Shown here piece after piece: positions 21,251 through 30,791 of a stretch of 64,000 bases of DNA (its first letter is position 1; the number at the start of each line of letters is the position of its first letter). Position numbers and translations under genes: made by a program. This stretch comes from Brenneria alni (lineage in GTDB: Bacteria; Pseudomonadota; Gammaproteobacteria; Enterobacterales; Enterobacteriaceae). The notes under the pieces are model-generated. The model was not told where the DNA came from and ran no database searches. It was given only the letters and a program-made list of their open reading frames with translations. The DNA is taken from contig NZ_MJLZ01000014.1 of the NCBI RefSeq assembly GCF_003666245.1, positions 1 through 64,000 on the forward strand, given 5' to 3'.

Positions 21251-21293
21251 AAATATGTCACCACATTAAATGTGCTATTGCTGTATCTGATCA

Positions 21294-21328
21294 AGGTCGC
21301 ACACTGTTATCGTGATATTACGCGACCT
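21294..21328 (-). promoter_or_regulatory. Stem-loop in the nuoB-nuoC spacer
   Basis: A 7-bp perfect inverted repeat (AGGTCGC 21294-21300, GCGACCT 21322-21328) with further inner pairing (CAC with GTG) lies in the 98-base spacer. No T-tract is present. Possible mRNA stability element. Confidence 0.4.
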
Positions 21329-21348
21329 CAATATTCACCATTTACAGA

Positions 21349-22023
21349 TCAAATCTCATCGGGCGAACGCAGGTTGGTCACTGCGATACGCTCACCGCGT
21401 TTACGTTCCCGCTCGGACTGCATATTGGCACGGTAAACGCCTTGCTCCCCCACTATCCATGACAGCGGGCGACGTTCTTTGCCGATTGATTCCTGTAATA
21501 GCAACAGCGCTTGCATATAGGCTTCGGGCCGTGGCGGGCAGCCAGGAATATACACGTCAACAGGCAGGAATTTATCCACCCCCTGCACAACGGAGTAGAT
21601 GTCGTACATTCCGCCGGAGTTGGCGCAGGCCCCCATAGAAATGACCCATTTCGGCTCAAGCATTTGCTCATATAAACGCTGGATAACGGGTGCCATTTTC
21701 GTGAACACCGTCCCTGCAACGACCATAAAATCGGCTTGCCGCGGTGATGCCCGGATAACTTCAGAACCGAAACGGGCAACATCGTGTACTGCGGTAAAAG
21801 ATGTCGTCATTTCAACATAGCAACAGGAAAGACCGAAGTTATAGGGCCAAAGAGAGTTCTTACGACCCCAGTTCACCGTGTTATGAAGTGCGTGTTCCAG
21901 CTTGCCCATATAGACACTGCGGTGAACATGCTGCTCCAGAGGGTCGGAAACGATCTCCTGCCGTTGCAGGGGATAACGGTCATTCTCACCGTCCGGCTCT
22001 ATGCGGGTGAGCGTATAGTCCAT
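21349..22023 (-). CDS. nuoB: NADH-quinone oxidoreductase subunit B
   Basis: Complex I subunit of 224 aa (E. coli 220) that binds the terminal [4Fe-4S] cluster N2, the direct electron donor to quinone. The ligands are the tandem Cys67-Cys68 in LSCCYVEM, Cys133 in [10 protein letters not shown] and Cys162 in PGCPPRPEA. It lies 16 bases after nuoA. The C-terminal tail is basic and variable. Confidence 0.98.
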   Translation of the reverse strand: MDYTLTRIEPDGENDRYPLQRQEIVSDPLEQHVHRSVYMGKLEHALHNTVNWGRKNSLWPYNFGLSCCYVEMTTSFTAVHDVARFGSEVIRASPRQADFMVVAGTVFTKMAPVIQRLYEQMLEPKWVISMGACANSGGMYDIYSVVQGVDKFLPVDVYIPGCPPRPEAYMQALLLLQESIGKERRPLSWIVGEQGVYRANMQSERERKRGERIAVTNLRSPDEI

Positions 22024-22039
22024 CTTAAATGCCTCGCTG

Positions 22040-22486
22040 TTACTGCTGATGATTGTTGGTGGTGCTCACGATATCTGATTTAACAACCTGTCTCTTGGAG
22101 CGTGCTGGTATCCAGTCCAGCGCCCCGATTCGAACCAGATAGATCAAACCAGCCAACAGCACCAAAATGAAAATGGCTGCTTCGATGAAACCCATCCAGC
22201 CGCTTTCTCTGATAGAGACGGCCCAAGCATATAGATATAAAGCTTCAACATCGAAGATGACGAAAAACATGGCGACCAGATAAAATTTGGCAGACAGCCG
22301 CAAACGCGCCGAACCTACCGCATCAATCCCGGATTCATAAGGTGTATTTTTAGCCCTGGCCTTTGCTCTGCCACCGAGCAAAAATCCCCCCGTCAGCATA
22401 AAGCCGCACAGGCCCACGGCAATGATAAGGAACAGCGCAAATGCCCAATGATGGGCGAGAACTTCAGTAGTTGTTGACATACTCAT
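22040..22486 (-). CDS. nuoA: NADH-quinone oxidoreductase subunit A
   Basis: First gene of the complex I operon; 148 aa (E. coli 147) with three membrane helices. The loop CxxG equivalent region [20 protein letters not shown] and the [13 protein letters not shown] helix with its conserved acidic residues are present. The N-terminus [18 protein letters not shown] matches E. coli, fixing the start. Upstream lies a 633-base region that must contain the operon promoters. Confidence 0.98.
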   Translation of the reverse strand: MSMSTTTEVLAHHWAFALFLIIAVGLCGFMLTGGFLLGGRAKARAKNTPYESGIDAVGSARLRLSAKFYLVAMFFVIFDVEALYLYAWAVSIRESGWMGFIEAAIFILVLLAGLIYLVRIGALDWIPARSKRQVVKSDIVSTTNNHQQ

Positions 22487-22849
22487 TGCTTACTCATCAA
22501 AAGTGGCCACTAACATCTGCTCTTTTTCCGGCAGCTAACACACCACATCGATTAAAAGGAAGGATTAATAACCATATCAAAAGCACGGAAACGTGTCAGG
22601 TAAACGGCGTTTGGTATAGTTGATTCCCTAATTTTTGTAACCTTTTTTCAACCTTACTAAAAATAACAGTATATCTGTTCACATGCACAAAGTTTTGTTA
22701 ACACATGTAACGCTGCTTTCAGCTAAATCGAGTCACTGGTCATCACAGTTCAACAAATCGCTGGTACAGGCAACTCAGGTTTACGCAGCCACTATACCAT
22801 TTCCAAAACGGATGCCTGTTCCCCCATAGTGTTATTAGGGTTATTTTTT

Positions 22850-22911
22850 GATCCAGAACACATTTTTGCCAATTTAGTTAGTAAAAAAATTGGCCGTGCT
22901 AATGCTGGATC
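22850..22911. repeat. Nested inverted repeat upstream of nuo
   Basis: Outer arms GATCCAG (22850-22856) and CTGGATC (22905-22911) enclose inner arms GCCAATTT (22868-22875) and AAATTGGC (22887-22894), all perfect. The structure is about 360 bases upstream of nuoA. Confidence 0.55.
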
Positions 22912-23063
22912 TGAGGATTTTTTTACAAAATTAGTTTAAAAAAAGAGAACCGTAATTTCATAAAATGAGGGCATGCTGTAACGATCGTCAGCCTGCTTGC
23001 GGGAAAAGATAAACTACCTAAACCGAAATTCGTTTGCCCTGCCGCAACATGATAAAGAAGTCG

Positions 23064-23103
23064 CCATTATTCGGGTCACATCCTTTCTAACCCTGAATAA
23101 TGG
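23064..23103 (-). terminator. Probable lrhA terminator
   Basis: A 9-bp perfect repeat (CCATTATTC 23064-23072, GAATAATGG 23095-23103) extended by four inner pairs with one bulge, 17 bases past the lrhA stop. The tail on the minus strand is only moderately T-rich (CGACTTCTTT). Confidence 0.55.
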
Positions 23104-23119
23104 CTGACTTGTCATACAA

Positions 23120-24070
23120 TTATATTGCGTCTTTCAGTGAAGTATCAGAAGGCGGTTTCTTAACATCGCTACTGGGTGAGGCATCCACTGGCGGTACGTA
23201 AGATTTATTGCCCGAACCAATCACACTAAAAATCGCTGTGGTCAGCTCATTTTCATGATGTGGGTTTTTGCACAGAAAATAACGGGTTTCCGGCAGTCTT
23301 GGCAACCCCTCCGCCTCACCCAACACCCTTAACCCAGGACTCATCATCTCGACCGAGCGAACTGTCACGCCCAGGCCTGCCTTGACGGCGGCGCGAACCG
23401 CTGACAGCGTCGATGCCACGTAAGCAATCCTCCAGGGGATCCCTGCCGCAGTCAGATGCTCTAATGCCAATGTCCGAAATGGGCTTGGCTCATCCAGTAC
23501 CACAAGCGATATGGGTTCTTCAGGCCTGAATTGATAATCAGCGGCGCAGTACCATAGCGTTGGCGAGGTTCGTAATAGAATATGGGGAAATACCTCACTG
23601 TTCATGGTGGTAATCACCAGATCAGTTTTTCCTTGATGTAGCATTTCCAACATTTCTGGGCTACGTTTGACACTAACGGCAATTGATAATTTAGGAAAAA
23701 CAGATGTTACCCGGTGTAAAATATAAGGAAGAATGGTGTCGGCGGTATCATCAGAGGCGCCGATAGTGAGCGCCCCTTCAATATCGCTGTACATTAATGA
23801 CGTGCATGCCTCATCATTGAATTGTAATATTTTTCTGGCGTATCCCAAAAACTGGATACCATGTTCAGTCAGCAGCTTATTACGCCCGTGGCGGGCAAAC
23901 AGCTCCTTTCCGATGAGTTGCTCTAAACGTTGCATCTGTTGGCTGACTGCCGATTGTGTCCGGCGTACAGCAACAGCAGCGGCTGCAAAAGTGTTCAAAT
24001 CTGCAACAGCGACAAACGTTCTCAGTAGATCAAGATCGAGATTAAGTACTGGTCGATTTGCGTTGGTCAT
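23120..24070 (-). CDS. lrhA: LysR-type regulator LrhA (HexA/PecT)
   Basis: LysR-family transcription regulator of 316 aa. The N-terminal winged helix-turn-helix is at about residues 8-65 ([32 protein letters not shown]); the effector domain follows. In E. coli LrhA represses flhDC and fimbriae; the orthologues HexA and PecT of soft-rot bacteria repress motility and secreted virulence enzymes. The ATG at 24070 gives [17 protein letters not shown], the N-terminus known for the family; an ATG three codons upstream (24079) and a GTG at 24082 are possible. The position just before helix 3 reads AVRRTQSAV, with Arg where E. coli has Cys. The last 30 residues (Pro- and Ser-rich) are variable. Confidence 0.93.
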   Translation of the reverse strand: MTNANRPVLNLDLDLLRTFVAVADLNTFAAAAVAVRRTQSAVSQQMQRLEQLIGKELFARHGRNKLLTEHGIQFLGYARKILQFNDEACTSLMYSDIEGALTIGASDDTADTILPYILHRVTSVFPKLSIAVSVKRSPEMLEMLHQGKTDLVITTMNSEVFPHILLRTSPTLWYCAADYQFRPEEPISLVVLDEPSPFRTLALEHLTAAGIPWRIAYVASTLSAVRAAVKAGLGVTVRSVEMMSPGLRVLGEAEGLPRLPETRYFLCKNPHHENELTTAIFSVIGSGNKSYVPPVDASPSSDVKKPPSDTSLKDAI

Positions 24071-24577
24071 ACGATTCATCACTTATCTATTTTAATTTTT
24101 AACAAAAATATTCCTGGTGTTTTATTGCATGTATTGGTAACAACCCATACATTTTAAAGACACTATCGCAGACGCACGATAAGGGCAAAAAAATACTTAT
24201 ATTTCGTTACCACAATCGCCTTTTCAATTGATGTGTCGTCATTACTTTAAGTGATTCACCCCCTTAATTTTTAAATTCTCAATCTGATAAAAATCACTTT
24301 TTCTTTTTTCATTCCGCAAAATAAATCATCTCAGATTTTTAAATAACTAGAGGCATATTTTCATAGTGAAAACATTCACTGACTGACAACGCGCCATCTC
24401 ATCTGCCTACCATATCGCACCACCAGACTAGTACACAACCATCGCAGTGCATTAGCATAATAATTCGCAGAGAAAGCAATAATCATTCTTCAAAAGGCTC
24501 TACAGGAGGAGTACATTAAGCAGGTTATGCTATTCCACACAGGAATACGCTTTTCCCGCAAAAGGTTTGTGATATTT
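24071..24577. promoter_or_regulatory. lrhA-alaA divergent intergenic region
   Basis: About 500 AT-rich bases between divergent lrhA and alaA, with no supported gene. An imperfect dyad, ATGTATTGG (24129-24137) and CCCATACAT (24144-24152), with one mismatched pair and a 6-base centre, lies about 60-80 bases upstream of lrhA, where an autoregulatory LysR site would be expected. A strong AGGAGGAG sits at 24504-24511, too far (17 bases or more) from any in-frame ATG. No convincing promoter hexamers were found. Confidence 0.4.
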
Positions 24578-25792
24578 ATGTCCCCGATTGAAAAATCCAA
24601 GAAACTGGAGAATGTCTGTTATGACATCCGTGGTCCGGTTCTGAAGGAAGCCAAGCGTCTTGAAGAAGAAGGCAATAAAGTCCTCAAACTAAACATTGGC
24701 AACCCAGCCCCTTTTGGCTTTGAAGCCCCTGATGAAATTCTGGTCGATGTTATCCGCAATTTACCGACGGCGCAGGGTTACTGTGATTCCAAAGGTCTTT
24801 ACTCAGCGCGCAAAGCCATAGTACAGCACTACCAGGCCAGAGATATGCGTGATATGACTGTCGAAGACGTTTACATCGGCAACGGCGTCTCCGAACTGAT
24901 TGTGCAAGCCATGCAGGCGCTGCTGAATACCGGAGACGAAATGCTGGTTCCTGCGCCAGACTATCCGCTATGGACTGCTGCCGTATCGCTATCCAATGGC
25001 AATGCCGTACATTATTTATGTGATGAGGAGTCTGACTGGTTTCCCGATCTGGATGATATTCGTACAAAGATCACGCCGCGTACCCGTGGTATTGTCATTA
25101 TTAATCCTAACAACCCAACTGGTGCGGTTTATAGTAAAGAACTGCTGCTGGAAATCGTGGCAATTGCCCGCGAGCATAGCCTGATCATTTTCGCCGACGA
25201 AATCTACGACAAAATCCTGTACGACGATGCCCAGCACCACTCTATTGCCGCGTTGGCTCCGGATCTGCTGACCGTAACGTTTAACGGATTATCGAAAACC
25301 TACCGTGTTGCAGGTTTCCGTCAGGGTTGGATGGTGCTGAATGGGCCGAAAAAGCACGCCGGAGGCTACATTGAAGGGTTGGAAATGCTGGCATCAATGC
25401 GTTTGTGCGCGAATGTTCCAATGCAACATGCCATTCAGACCGCCATTGGCGGTTATCAAAGTATCAGCGAGTTCATTCAACCCGGCGGACGGCTGTATGA
25501 ACAGCGTAACCGGGCCTGGGAGTTAATTAACCAGATCCCAGGCGTATCCTGCGTTAAACCGCGTGGGGCACTCTATATGTTCCCGCGCATCGATGCCAAA
25601 CATTTTAACATTCACGACGATCAGAAATTAGTTCTGGACCTTCTTTTGCAGGAAAAAGTATTGCTGGTCCAGGGAACGGCATTCAATTGGCCCTACCCGG
25701 ATCATGTTCGTATCGTAACCCTGCCCCGCATTGACGAACTGGATATGGCTGTGCACAAACTCGGGCGTTTTTTGGAAGGTTATCGCCAGTAA
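24578..25792 (+). CDS. alaA: Alanine-synthesising aminotransferase AlaA
   Basis: Pyridoxal-phosphate aminotransferase of fold type I, 404 aa (E. coli AlaA 405), that makes alanine from pyruvate with glutamate as donor. The PLP lysine lies in NGLSKTYRVAGFRQGW near residue 240, with INPNNPTGAVYS and FADEIYDK upstream. The ATG at 24578 (MSPIEKSKKLENVCYDIRG) matches the E. coli start; AAAAGG lies about 12 bases before it. An in-frame ATG at 24527 would add 17 residues not found in the family. It is divergent from lrhA as in E. coli, and yfbR follows. Confidence 0.95.
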   Translation: MSPIEKSKKLENVCYDIRGPVLKEAKRLEEEGNKVLKLNIGNPAPFGFEAPDEILVDVIRNLPTAQGYCDSKGLYSARKAIVQHYQARDMRDMTVEDVYIGNGVSELIVQAMQALLNTGDEMLVPAPDYPLWTAAVSLSNGNAVHYLCDEESDWFPDLDDIRTKITPRTRGIVIINPNNPTGAVYSKELLLEIVAIAREHSLIIFADEIYDKILYDDAQHHSIAALAPDLLTVTFNGLSKTYRVAGFRQGWMVLNGPKKHAGGYIEGLEMLASMRLCANVPMQHAIQTAIGGYQSISEFIQPGGRLYEQRNRAWELINQIPGVSCVKPRGALYMFPRIDAKHFNIHDDQKLVLDLLLQEKVLLVQGTAFNWPYPDHVRIVTLPRIDELDMAVHKLGRFLEGYRQ

Positions 25793-25807
25793 CCGACTCG
25801 GTTCATT

Positions 25808-25829
25808 GCCGGACAGAGAACTGCCCGGC
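25808..25829 (+). terminator. Weak hairpin after alaA
   Basis: GCCGG (25808-25812) and CCGGC (25825-25829) with inner CAG/CTG pairing and one mismatch lie 16 bases past the alaA stop. The tail ATATCTTGTCTG is only mildly T-rich. Confidence 0.35.
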
Positions 25830-25906
25830 GATATCTTGTCTGATTGCATAATCTCGCCCAAGTGCCCACAATGGATCCCCTTAGTGCTGTTGTCTGAGAG
25901 ATTGTT

Positions 25907-26506
25907 ATGAATCAGAGTCACTTTTTTGCCCATTTATCCCGTCTAAAACTCATTAGCCGCTGGCCGCTGATGCGCAACGTCCGCACAGAAAATGTCTCCG
26001 AGCACAGTCTTCAGGTCGCTTTTGTCGCTCATGCGCTGGCGGTGATTAAAAACCGCAAGTTTAATAGCAACCTCAATGCGGAACGTATTGCCCTACTGGC
26101 GATGTACCATGATGCCAGTGAAGTCCTGACTGGAGATATGCCAACGCCTATCAAGTATTACAATGCGCAGATTGCCCACGAATATAAGAAAATTGAAAAA
26201 ATAGCCCGGCAGAAGCTGATCGATATGCTGCCGCCTGAATTACAGCAGGATTATCAGTCTTTACTGGATGAGCAGCACATGAGTGAAGATGAACGAGTGG
26301 TCGTCAAGCAGGCCGATGCGCTGTGCGCCTATCTGAAATGTCTGGAAGAGTTGTCGGCGGGCAACACGGAATTTACCTTGGCCAAAGCCCGACTGGAAAA
26401 AACACTACAGCAGCGCCAAAGCCCGGAAATGGATTACTTTATGACCGTATTCATCCCCAGCTTTAGTCTATCGTTGGATGAAATCAGCCAGGACTCACCG
26501 CTGTAA
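25907..26506 (+). CDS. yfbR: 5'-deoxynucleotidase YfbR
   Basis: HD-domain phosphohydrolase of 199 aa, the same length as E. coli YfbR, that removes phosphate from deoxynucleoside 5'-monophosphates. The metal ligands of the HD family are in place: His33 in VSEHSLQ, His68-Asp69 in MYHDASEV and the later aspartate in KQADALC. It follows alaA by 114 bases and converges on yfbS with only 32 bases between stops. Confidence 0.96.
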   Translation: MNQSHFFAHLSRLKLISRWPLMRNVRTENVSEHSLQVAFVAHALAVIKNRKFNSNLNAERIALLAMYHDASEVLTGDMPTPIKYYNAQIAHEYKKIEKIARQKLIDMLPPELQQDYQSLLDEQHMSEDERVVVKQADALCAYLKCLEELSAGNTEFTLAKARLEKTLQQRQSPEMDYFMTVFIPSFSLSLDEISQDSPL

Positions 26507-26538
26507 TACTTATCGATACCTGAGGTTCTCTGTGTGAA

Positions 26539-28371
26539 TCAAAAAGGGTAAAGCCACGGAACCATCATCACACTGACGATCATCACCAGTACAGTGAATG
26601 GCACACCGATACGCACAAAGTCACCGAACTTATACCCTCCCGGCCCCAAAACCAGTGTATTCACCGGTGATGAAACTGGCGTCATGAAAGCAGCGGAAGC
26701 CGCAATCGCAATGATCATGGCAAAAGGGTAAGGCGACACCCCCATCTGTTTCGCCGCCGCAATGGCAATAGGCGCCATCAGCACCGCTGTCGCGGTATTT
26801 GAGATAAACAGGCCGATAACGGCACACAGGATAAACAAACACACCAACATAACATGAGGCCCGGAGTCCCCCGCCACATCCATAAGTCCATTGACGATCA
26901 ACGTTACGCCCCCGGTTTGCTGCAATGCCAGCGCGAACGGCATCATGCCCACAATCAGGATAACACTGGGCCAGTGAATTGAGCGATAAGCCCCTTCCAT
27001 ATCGATGCAGCGAAATTTGCCCATTAATAAGCACGCAATCAGCGCCGCAATTGCATTAGGGATTTCATCAGTCAGCATCATCGCAACCATCAACGCCAGA
27101 CAAAACAGCGCATGGGGAGCCTGACTGATGGCTGGGGCTACATCATCCACTTCAGCGGGCAAATTAAGCAGCAGAAAGTCATTTTTCTGCATATGCAACT
27201 GCCGAATCATCCGCCAGTCTCCGATGACCAGTAAAATATCCCCCAACTGGAGCTGTTCGTCGGCCAGAATCCCGTCCATCGCTTCACCATTACGCCGGAT
27301 CCCCACCACGGTAAGGCCATAGCGACTGCGAAAGCCGACATCGTAAAGCGTTTTCCCTAACAGTTCGGAGTCAGGTATTAAAGACACCTCAGCCATACCC
27401 ACATCACGCGCCTGCTCAGAGAAGTACTCACCGCGCAATACCATCGGTTCCAGACGCTGCGATGTACAGAATTCGCGTAAATCAACTTCTGAGGCAGACA
27501 TATCAATCAACAGAACATCATTAAGCCGCAGTTCGGTATTTCCCGCCACACTGACCATAACGCGTCTGAATTTACGCCAGCGCTCAATCCCGACGACGTT
27601 CGCACCGTAGCGCTGGCGCAGCCGAAGGTCATCAAGCCGGTGACCAATAAAAGGAGAGCCGGGACGGATTGCCAAACGACGCGCCCTGCCCGTTAGTTTG
27701 TAGTCCCGGATAAGATCGCGGAACGTTCTTCTTTTCCAGCTATCTTTTGTCGTTTCCGCCCTGGCATCACTAAGCCAGTAGCGGGCGACCATCATGTAAG
27801 CGACACCGATCAACAGCACCACGGCGCCAATAGGCGTCATACTGAAAAAACCAAACCCCCCGATCCCTTCACGCATCAGTTCGCTGCTCACAACCATATT
27901 GGGCGGTGTAGCAACCAGCGTCATCATCCCGCTAATCAGTCCGGCAAAACTCAGCGGCATCATCAACCGTGCGGGAGATGTTTTCATTCGGGCAGAAACA
28001 CTGAGTACCACAGGAATAAAAATAGCCACCACCCCGGTTGAGCTCATAAATGCGCCCAGCAGCGCAACAGTGACCATCAGCAGTACCAGCATTTTTATTT
28101 CGCTGTTGCCGGCAGCCCGCACCAGCCAGTCGCCAACCTGATAAGCCACGCCAGTACGCACCAGACCTTCACCAATAACAAACAAGGCGGCAATCAAAAT
28201 AACATTAGGATCGCTGAAGCCCACCAGCGCTTCAGGTAATGTCAATGTTCCGCTCAGTACAAAAGCGATAATGACCAATAGTGCAACAACATCCATGCGT
28301 AATTTATTGGTGGTAAACAACACAATGGCGATCAGCAACAGGGATAAGACCCAGAGAAGTTCGCTATTCAA
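26539..28371 (-). CDS. yfbS: SLC13-type transporter with RCK_C domains YfbS
   Basis: Inner-membrane protein of 610 aa, as E. coli YfbS. Two membrane halves (about 1-190 and 400-610) of the SLC13/DASS fold flank a cytoplasmic segment with two TrkA_C (RCK_C) regulatory domains (about 215-385). The [12 protein letters not shown] and [13 protein letters not shown] motifs are the paired SNT-type substrate and sodium sites of the family. The substrate is unknown. The start is a TTG at 28371, supported by AGGGG 7 bases upstream and by the [13 protein letters not shown]-terminus, which matches E. coli; no nearby ATG is in frame. Confidence 0.92.
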   Translation of the reverse strand: MNSELLWVLSLLLIAIVLFTTNKLRMDVVALLVIIAFVLSGTLTLPEALVGFSDPNVILIAALFVIGEGLVRTGVAYQVGDWLVRAAGNSEIKMLVLLMVTVALLGAFMSSTGVVAIFIPVVLSVSARMKTSPARLMMPLSFAGLISGMMTLVATPPNMVVSSELMREGIGGFGFFSMTPIGAVVLLIGVAYMMVARYWLSDARAETTKDSWKRRTFRDLIRDYKLTGRARRLAIRPGSPFIGHRLDDLRLRQRYGANVVGIERWRKFRRVMVSVAGNTELRLNDVLLIDMSASEVDLREFCTSQRLEPMVLRGEYFSEQARDVGMAEVSLIPDSELLGKTLYDVGFRSRYGLTVVGIRRNGEAMDGILADEQLQLGDILLVIGDWRMIRQLHMQKNDFLLLNLPAEVDDVAPAISQAPHALFCLALMVAMMLTDEIPNAIAALIACLLMGKFRCIDMEGAYRSIHWPSVILIVGMMPFALALQQTGGVTLIVNGLMDVAGDSGPHVMLVCLFILCAVIGLFISNTATAVLMAPIAIAAAKQMGVSPYPFAMIIAIAASAAFMTPVSSPVNTLVLGPGGYKFGDFVRIGVPFTVLVMIVSVMMVPWLYPF

Positions 28372-28499
28372 AACGGTTCCCCTGATGGAAAACTACTTAT
28401 TGATAGGTATACCTGCAAATGCCATAAAAAAATGCAGGAGCATTTTTTAACGCAGCGTTACTGCGGCCTATAAGAGTGCAGACAAGCATAGTCTGCCAT

Positions 28500-28526
28500 A
28501 AAAAAAACCCCGCGGATGCGAGGTTT
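28500..28526 (-). terminator. Rho-independent terminator of hxpA
   Basis: On the minus strand AAACCTCGC (28526-28518) pairs with GCGGGGTTT (28513-28505) over a 4-base loop with one T-G pair, followed by eight T. It lies 42 bases past the hxpA stop. Confidence 0.85.
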
Positions 28527-28567
28527 GATCATATTTAGTCATGCTTTTATCAATAAGTTAAGTGGAA

Positions 28568-29227
28568 CTATTGGTCAAGAAGGATGACGCAGGCGCCGTC
28601 ATAAGACGCGTCTATCCGCACTTGCTCCAGCGAATCCAAAATCAGGTCAACTTGCTCAAGCTTCGGCGTATCTGACGGGGCTTTTACCGCAATAACCTGA
28701 CAACCCGCCGCCAGTCCGGATAACACTCCTGCGGGCGCGTCTTCGACCACCACACAATCCTCGGGTTTCAAGCCTAACTGCTGCGCACCTAATAAATAGG
28801 CGTCAGGATGAGGTTTTCCCAGGGCAACCTGCTCCGCGGTAATAAAGGCTTTCGGCGCGGGCAACGCACCAGCCTGATGTCGGGCACTCGCGATAGGCAC
28901 AGTACCAGAGGTCACGATCGCCCAGGGAATGTCCAGCTCATCCAATCGTTCCAGCAGGGCTTTAGCCCCCGGCATGGCCACAATACCTTGCGTATCGGCA
29001 GCCTCGATTTTTTCCAACGCCTCAAATTCTTGCTGAATCATTTCCTCACTCTGGCCATTGAGGAAATGACGCAGAGACGTAATAGCCTGTTTGCCGTGAA
29101 TGAAATCGAGAACGTCCTGTGGCTCGATACCATGCGCTTTCGCCCAGTTAATCCAGGATCGCTCCACGGCAGGCAATGAATCAACCAACGTGCCATCCAA
29201 ATCGAACAAAAAACCTTTACACTCCAC
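28568..29227 (-). CDS. hxpA: Sugar-phosphate phosphatase, HAD family
   Basis: HAD-superfamily hydrolase of 219 aa, orthologue of E. coli YfbT/HxpA, which dephosphorylates hexitol and hexose phosphates. Motif I is FLFDLDGTLVDS near the N-terminus, motif II is VTSGT, motif III the lysine in GKPHPDAYLLGA and motif IV VVEDAPAGVLSG. The start is a GTG at 29227 (reading MECKGFLFD, compare MRCKGFLFD in E. coli) with AAAGGGG upstream. yfbU lies 21 bases upstream on the same strand, so the pair is likely cotranscribed; a clear terminator follows hxpA. Confidence 0.95.
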   Translation of the reverse strand: MECKGFLFDLDGTLVDSLPAVERSWINWAKAHGIEPQDVLDFIHGKQAITSLRHFLNGQSEEMIQQEFEALEKIEAADTQGIVAMPGAKALLERLDELDIPWAIVTSGTVPIASARHQAGALPAPKAFITAEQVALGKPHPDAYLLGAQQLGLKPEDCVVVEDAPAGVLSGLAAGCQVIAVKAPSDTPKLEQVDLILDSLEQVRIDASYDGACVILLDQ

Positions 29228-29248
29228 AACAAACCCCTTTGCAATTAA

Positions 29249-29743
29249 TCAGGCGTTAATGATTTGCGCGATTTCGACAGCACTCAAATGATATTGACGT
29301 GGGCAAGACTGCCAGATAGCCAGCATCCGGCCATATTTGTCCCACATTTTAGTCTGAGCATTAAAACCATGTGTTCCTGAATCGAAATGAGGGTAGCGCC
29401 CTTCCACATGCACCATAAAGCGGACAAACCCGAGATAACGCGCTTCAGTCGCGGCATCAAAGCCCAGGAAAGTCAGGCGACGTTCATCCAGATCCTGTTT
29501 ATCCTTCAAATTTCCCCAAGACACCTGCAACGCATGGTGCATTTCCATGATATTGATAATCGTGCGGCAGACCTCTTCGCTCAGATCACCGAACTCACGA
29601 TCCAACTCACGCATCTGTAAACCGTAACCACGTTCAATAATGGTTTGCAGCCGGCGATAACGCTCTGCATTCTCCGGATCAAGCATTGTCATCATTTTAT
29701 ATTGATTTGAAAGGATCAATCTCTGGGCATTCGTCATTTCCAT
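29249..29743 (-). CDS. yfbU: UPF0304 protein YfbU
   Basis: Conserved 164-aa cytoplasmic protein, identical in length to E. coli YfbU, a helical protein of unknown biochemical role. The conserved [16 protein letters not shown] start and [14 protein letters not shown] block are present. GGGAGAG lies just upstream of the ATG at 29743; a second ATG two codons later cannot be excluded. It is followed after 21 bases by hxpA. Confidence 0.95.
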   Translation of the reverse strand: MEMTNAQRLILSNQYKMMTMLDPENAERYRRLQTIIERGYGLQMRELDREFGDLSEEVCRTIINIMEMHHALQVSWGNLKDKQDLDERRLTFLGFDAATEARYLGFVRFMVHVEGRYPHFDSGTHGFNAQTKMWDKYGRMLAIWQSCPRQYHLSAVEIAQIINA

Positions 29744-29907
29744 CGTGCTCTCCCGAACCTCATTCCGGCATACCGCCGATCGCTATATTATATTGAAAGC
29801 AGAATCGCATACTGAATCGTGTCGCGGTAGCAGCAACACTCCATTTTTTGATTTAAAACAGCGGGAAGGATAAAAATAGCATTCGCTCATCATCCCTATG
29901 ATGACAA

Positions 29908-30363
29908 TCACAGATCGTCCAGAAATGTTTTGTCAAGTTGCTTAAAAGCACGTTTCAGCACATCTGCCAGCGCTTGATAAGTCGGCTTTTCTTCCAGCGG
30001 AGCAAGCGCCAGACCCGAGTCAAGCAGCTTATGGCGGATATCATGAAACCACTGCAATAACGTGGGCGGTAAAGGGGTAACAGAGCGGCGCCCCAGCCAC
30101 CACAGCCCTTGCATTGGCAGGCTACAGGCAAAGAGCGCGGTAGCTATGGCAGGACCAAGCTGCCCGCCAAGGGCAATCTGCCACGTCAGGGTAAACACCG
30201 CCAGCGGCGGCATAAGCCGAACTGCAAACTGAGTGGCGCGCGCCACCCGGTTTTCAGGGAACACCGGAGCCAGACGTTTATCGGTGGGCCAGGTCTTCAT
30301 ATAGTGCTGCCCACGCTGGAGTAACTGTAGCCAACTGATTCGACCGCTAGGTTTCGCTGCCAT
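29908..30363 (-). CDS. yfbV: UPF0208 membrane protein YfbV
   Basis: Membrane protein of 151 aa, as E. coli YfbV. Two hydrophobic segments (about 50-90) lie between basic N-terminal and acidic C-terminal cytoplasmic parts; the C-terminus [21 protein letters not shown] is highly conserved. YfbV has been linked to chromosome terminus organisation in E. coli. The ATG at 30363 is chosen over a GTG two codons upstream because GAGG lies 7 bases before it. It is divergent from ackA, as in E. coli. Confidence 0.93.
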   Translation of the reverse strand: MAAKPSGRISWLQLLQRGQHYMKTWPTDKRLAPVFPENRVARATQFAVRLMPPLAVFTLTWQIALGGQLGPAIATALFACSLPMQGLWWLGRRSVTPLPPTLLQWFHDIRHKLLDSGLALAPLEEKPTYQALADVLKRAFKQLDKTFLDDL

Positions 30364-30791
30364 AGTCACACCTCAACTTTACAGATAAAAAATAAAACTT
30401 TTGCACAAATCAACAACTCAATTTGATGGGATTAAAATATATTTTGTGTTTGCCGCACGCTATCGGTATCCTAGTTCGGCCTTTTAGCCGCCATATATTA
30501 ACGCAGTATGACTATACGCCGGGATATATTTCCCTTGGCAAAACAAACACGGTCAACAGCCACCAGCGGTGACTCATCGCTTATTAAACTGCGGCTTCTA
30601 TAAGGCCAGTGTCATGTCATTATACCGTGATTACGGTATAACATACTTGATAACATCGACACTTTTTCACCGTCATGTCAGGTGTATCACACCAGGGTAT
30701 GATGTTAATCATAAATGCCAACGGCGATATGCGATAAGCTGCGTTTGTTTGGCATTTTTTTAACCATATATAACAACAAGTAGGTACTTCC
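30364..30791. promoter_or_regulatory. yfbV-ackA divergent regulatory region
   Basis: A 428-base gap with no supported gene. It holds a perfect 8-4-8 dyad (TATACCGT, GATT, ACGGTATA) at 30621-30640, a second small dyad GGTGT-ATC-ACACC at 30681-30693, and a partial FNR-like match TTGATGGGATTAAA at 30423-30436. In E. coli the ackA-pta promoters respond to ArcA and FNR. No single promoter could be chosen. AAGTAGG lies 8 bases before the ackA ATG. Confidence 0.5.
30621..30640. promoter_or_regulatory. Perfect dyad upstream of ackA
   Basis: TATACCGT and ACGGTATA separated by GATT make a 20-base perfect dyad, about 150 bases upstream of ackA. It could be a protein operator or an RNA hairpin in the leader. 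The binding factor is not known. Confidence 0.5.

Larger units (their letters stand above)
22487..23119 (-). promoter_or_regulatory. Long upstream region of the nuo operon
   Basis: A 633-base AT-rich gap between lrhA and nuoA, both on the minus strand, with no supported gene. Two candidate promoters for nuo can be read on the minus strand: GTTACA, 17 bp, TATACC (22613-22641) and an extended -10 TGGTATAGT (22791-22799). A nested inverted repeat (22850-22911) and the lrhA terminator hairpin (23064-23103) also lie here. A long regulated leader is also found in E. coli, where ArcA, FNR and NarL act; their sites were not confirmed here. Confidence 0.55.
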
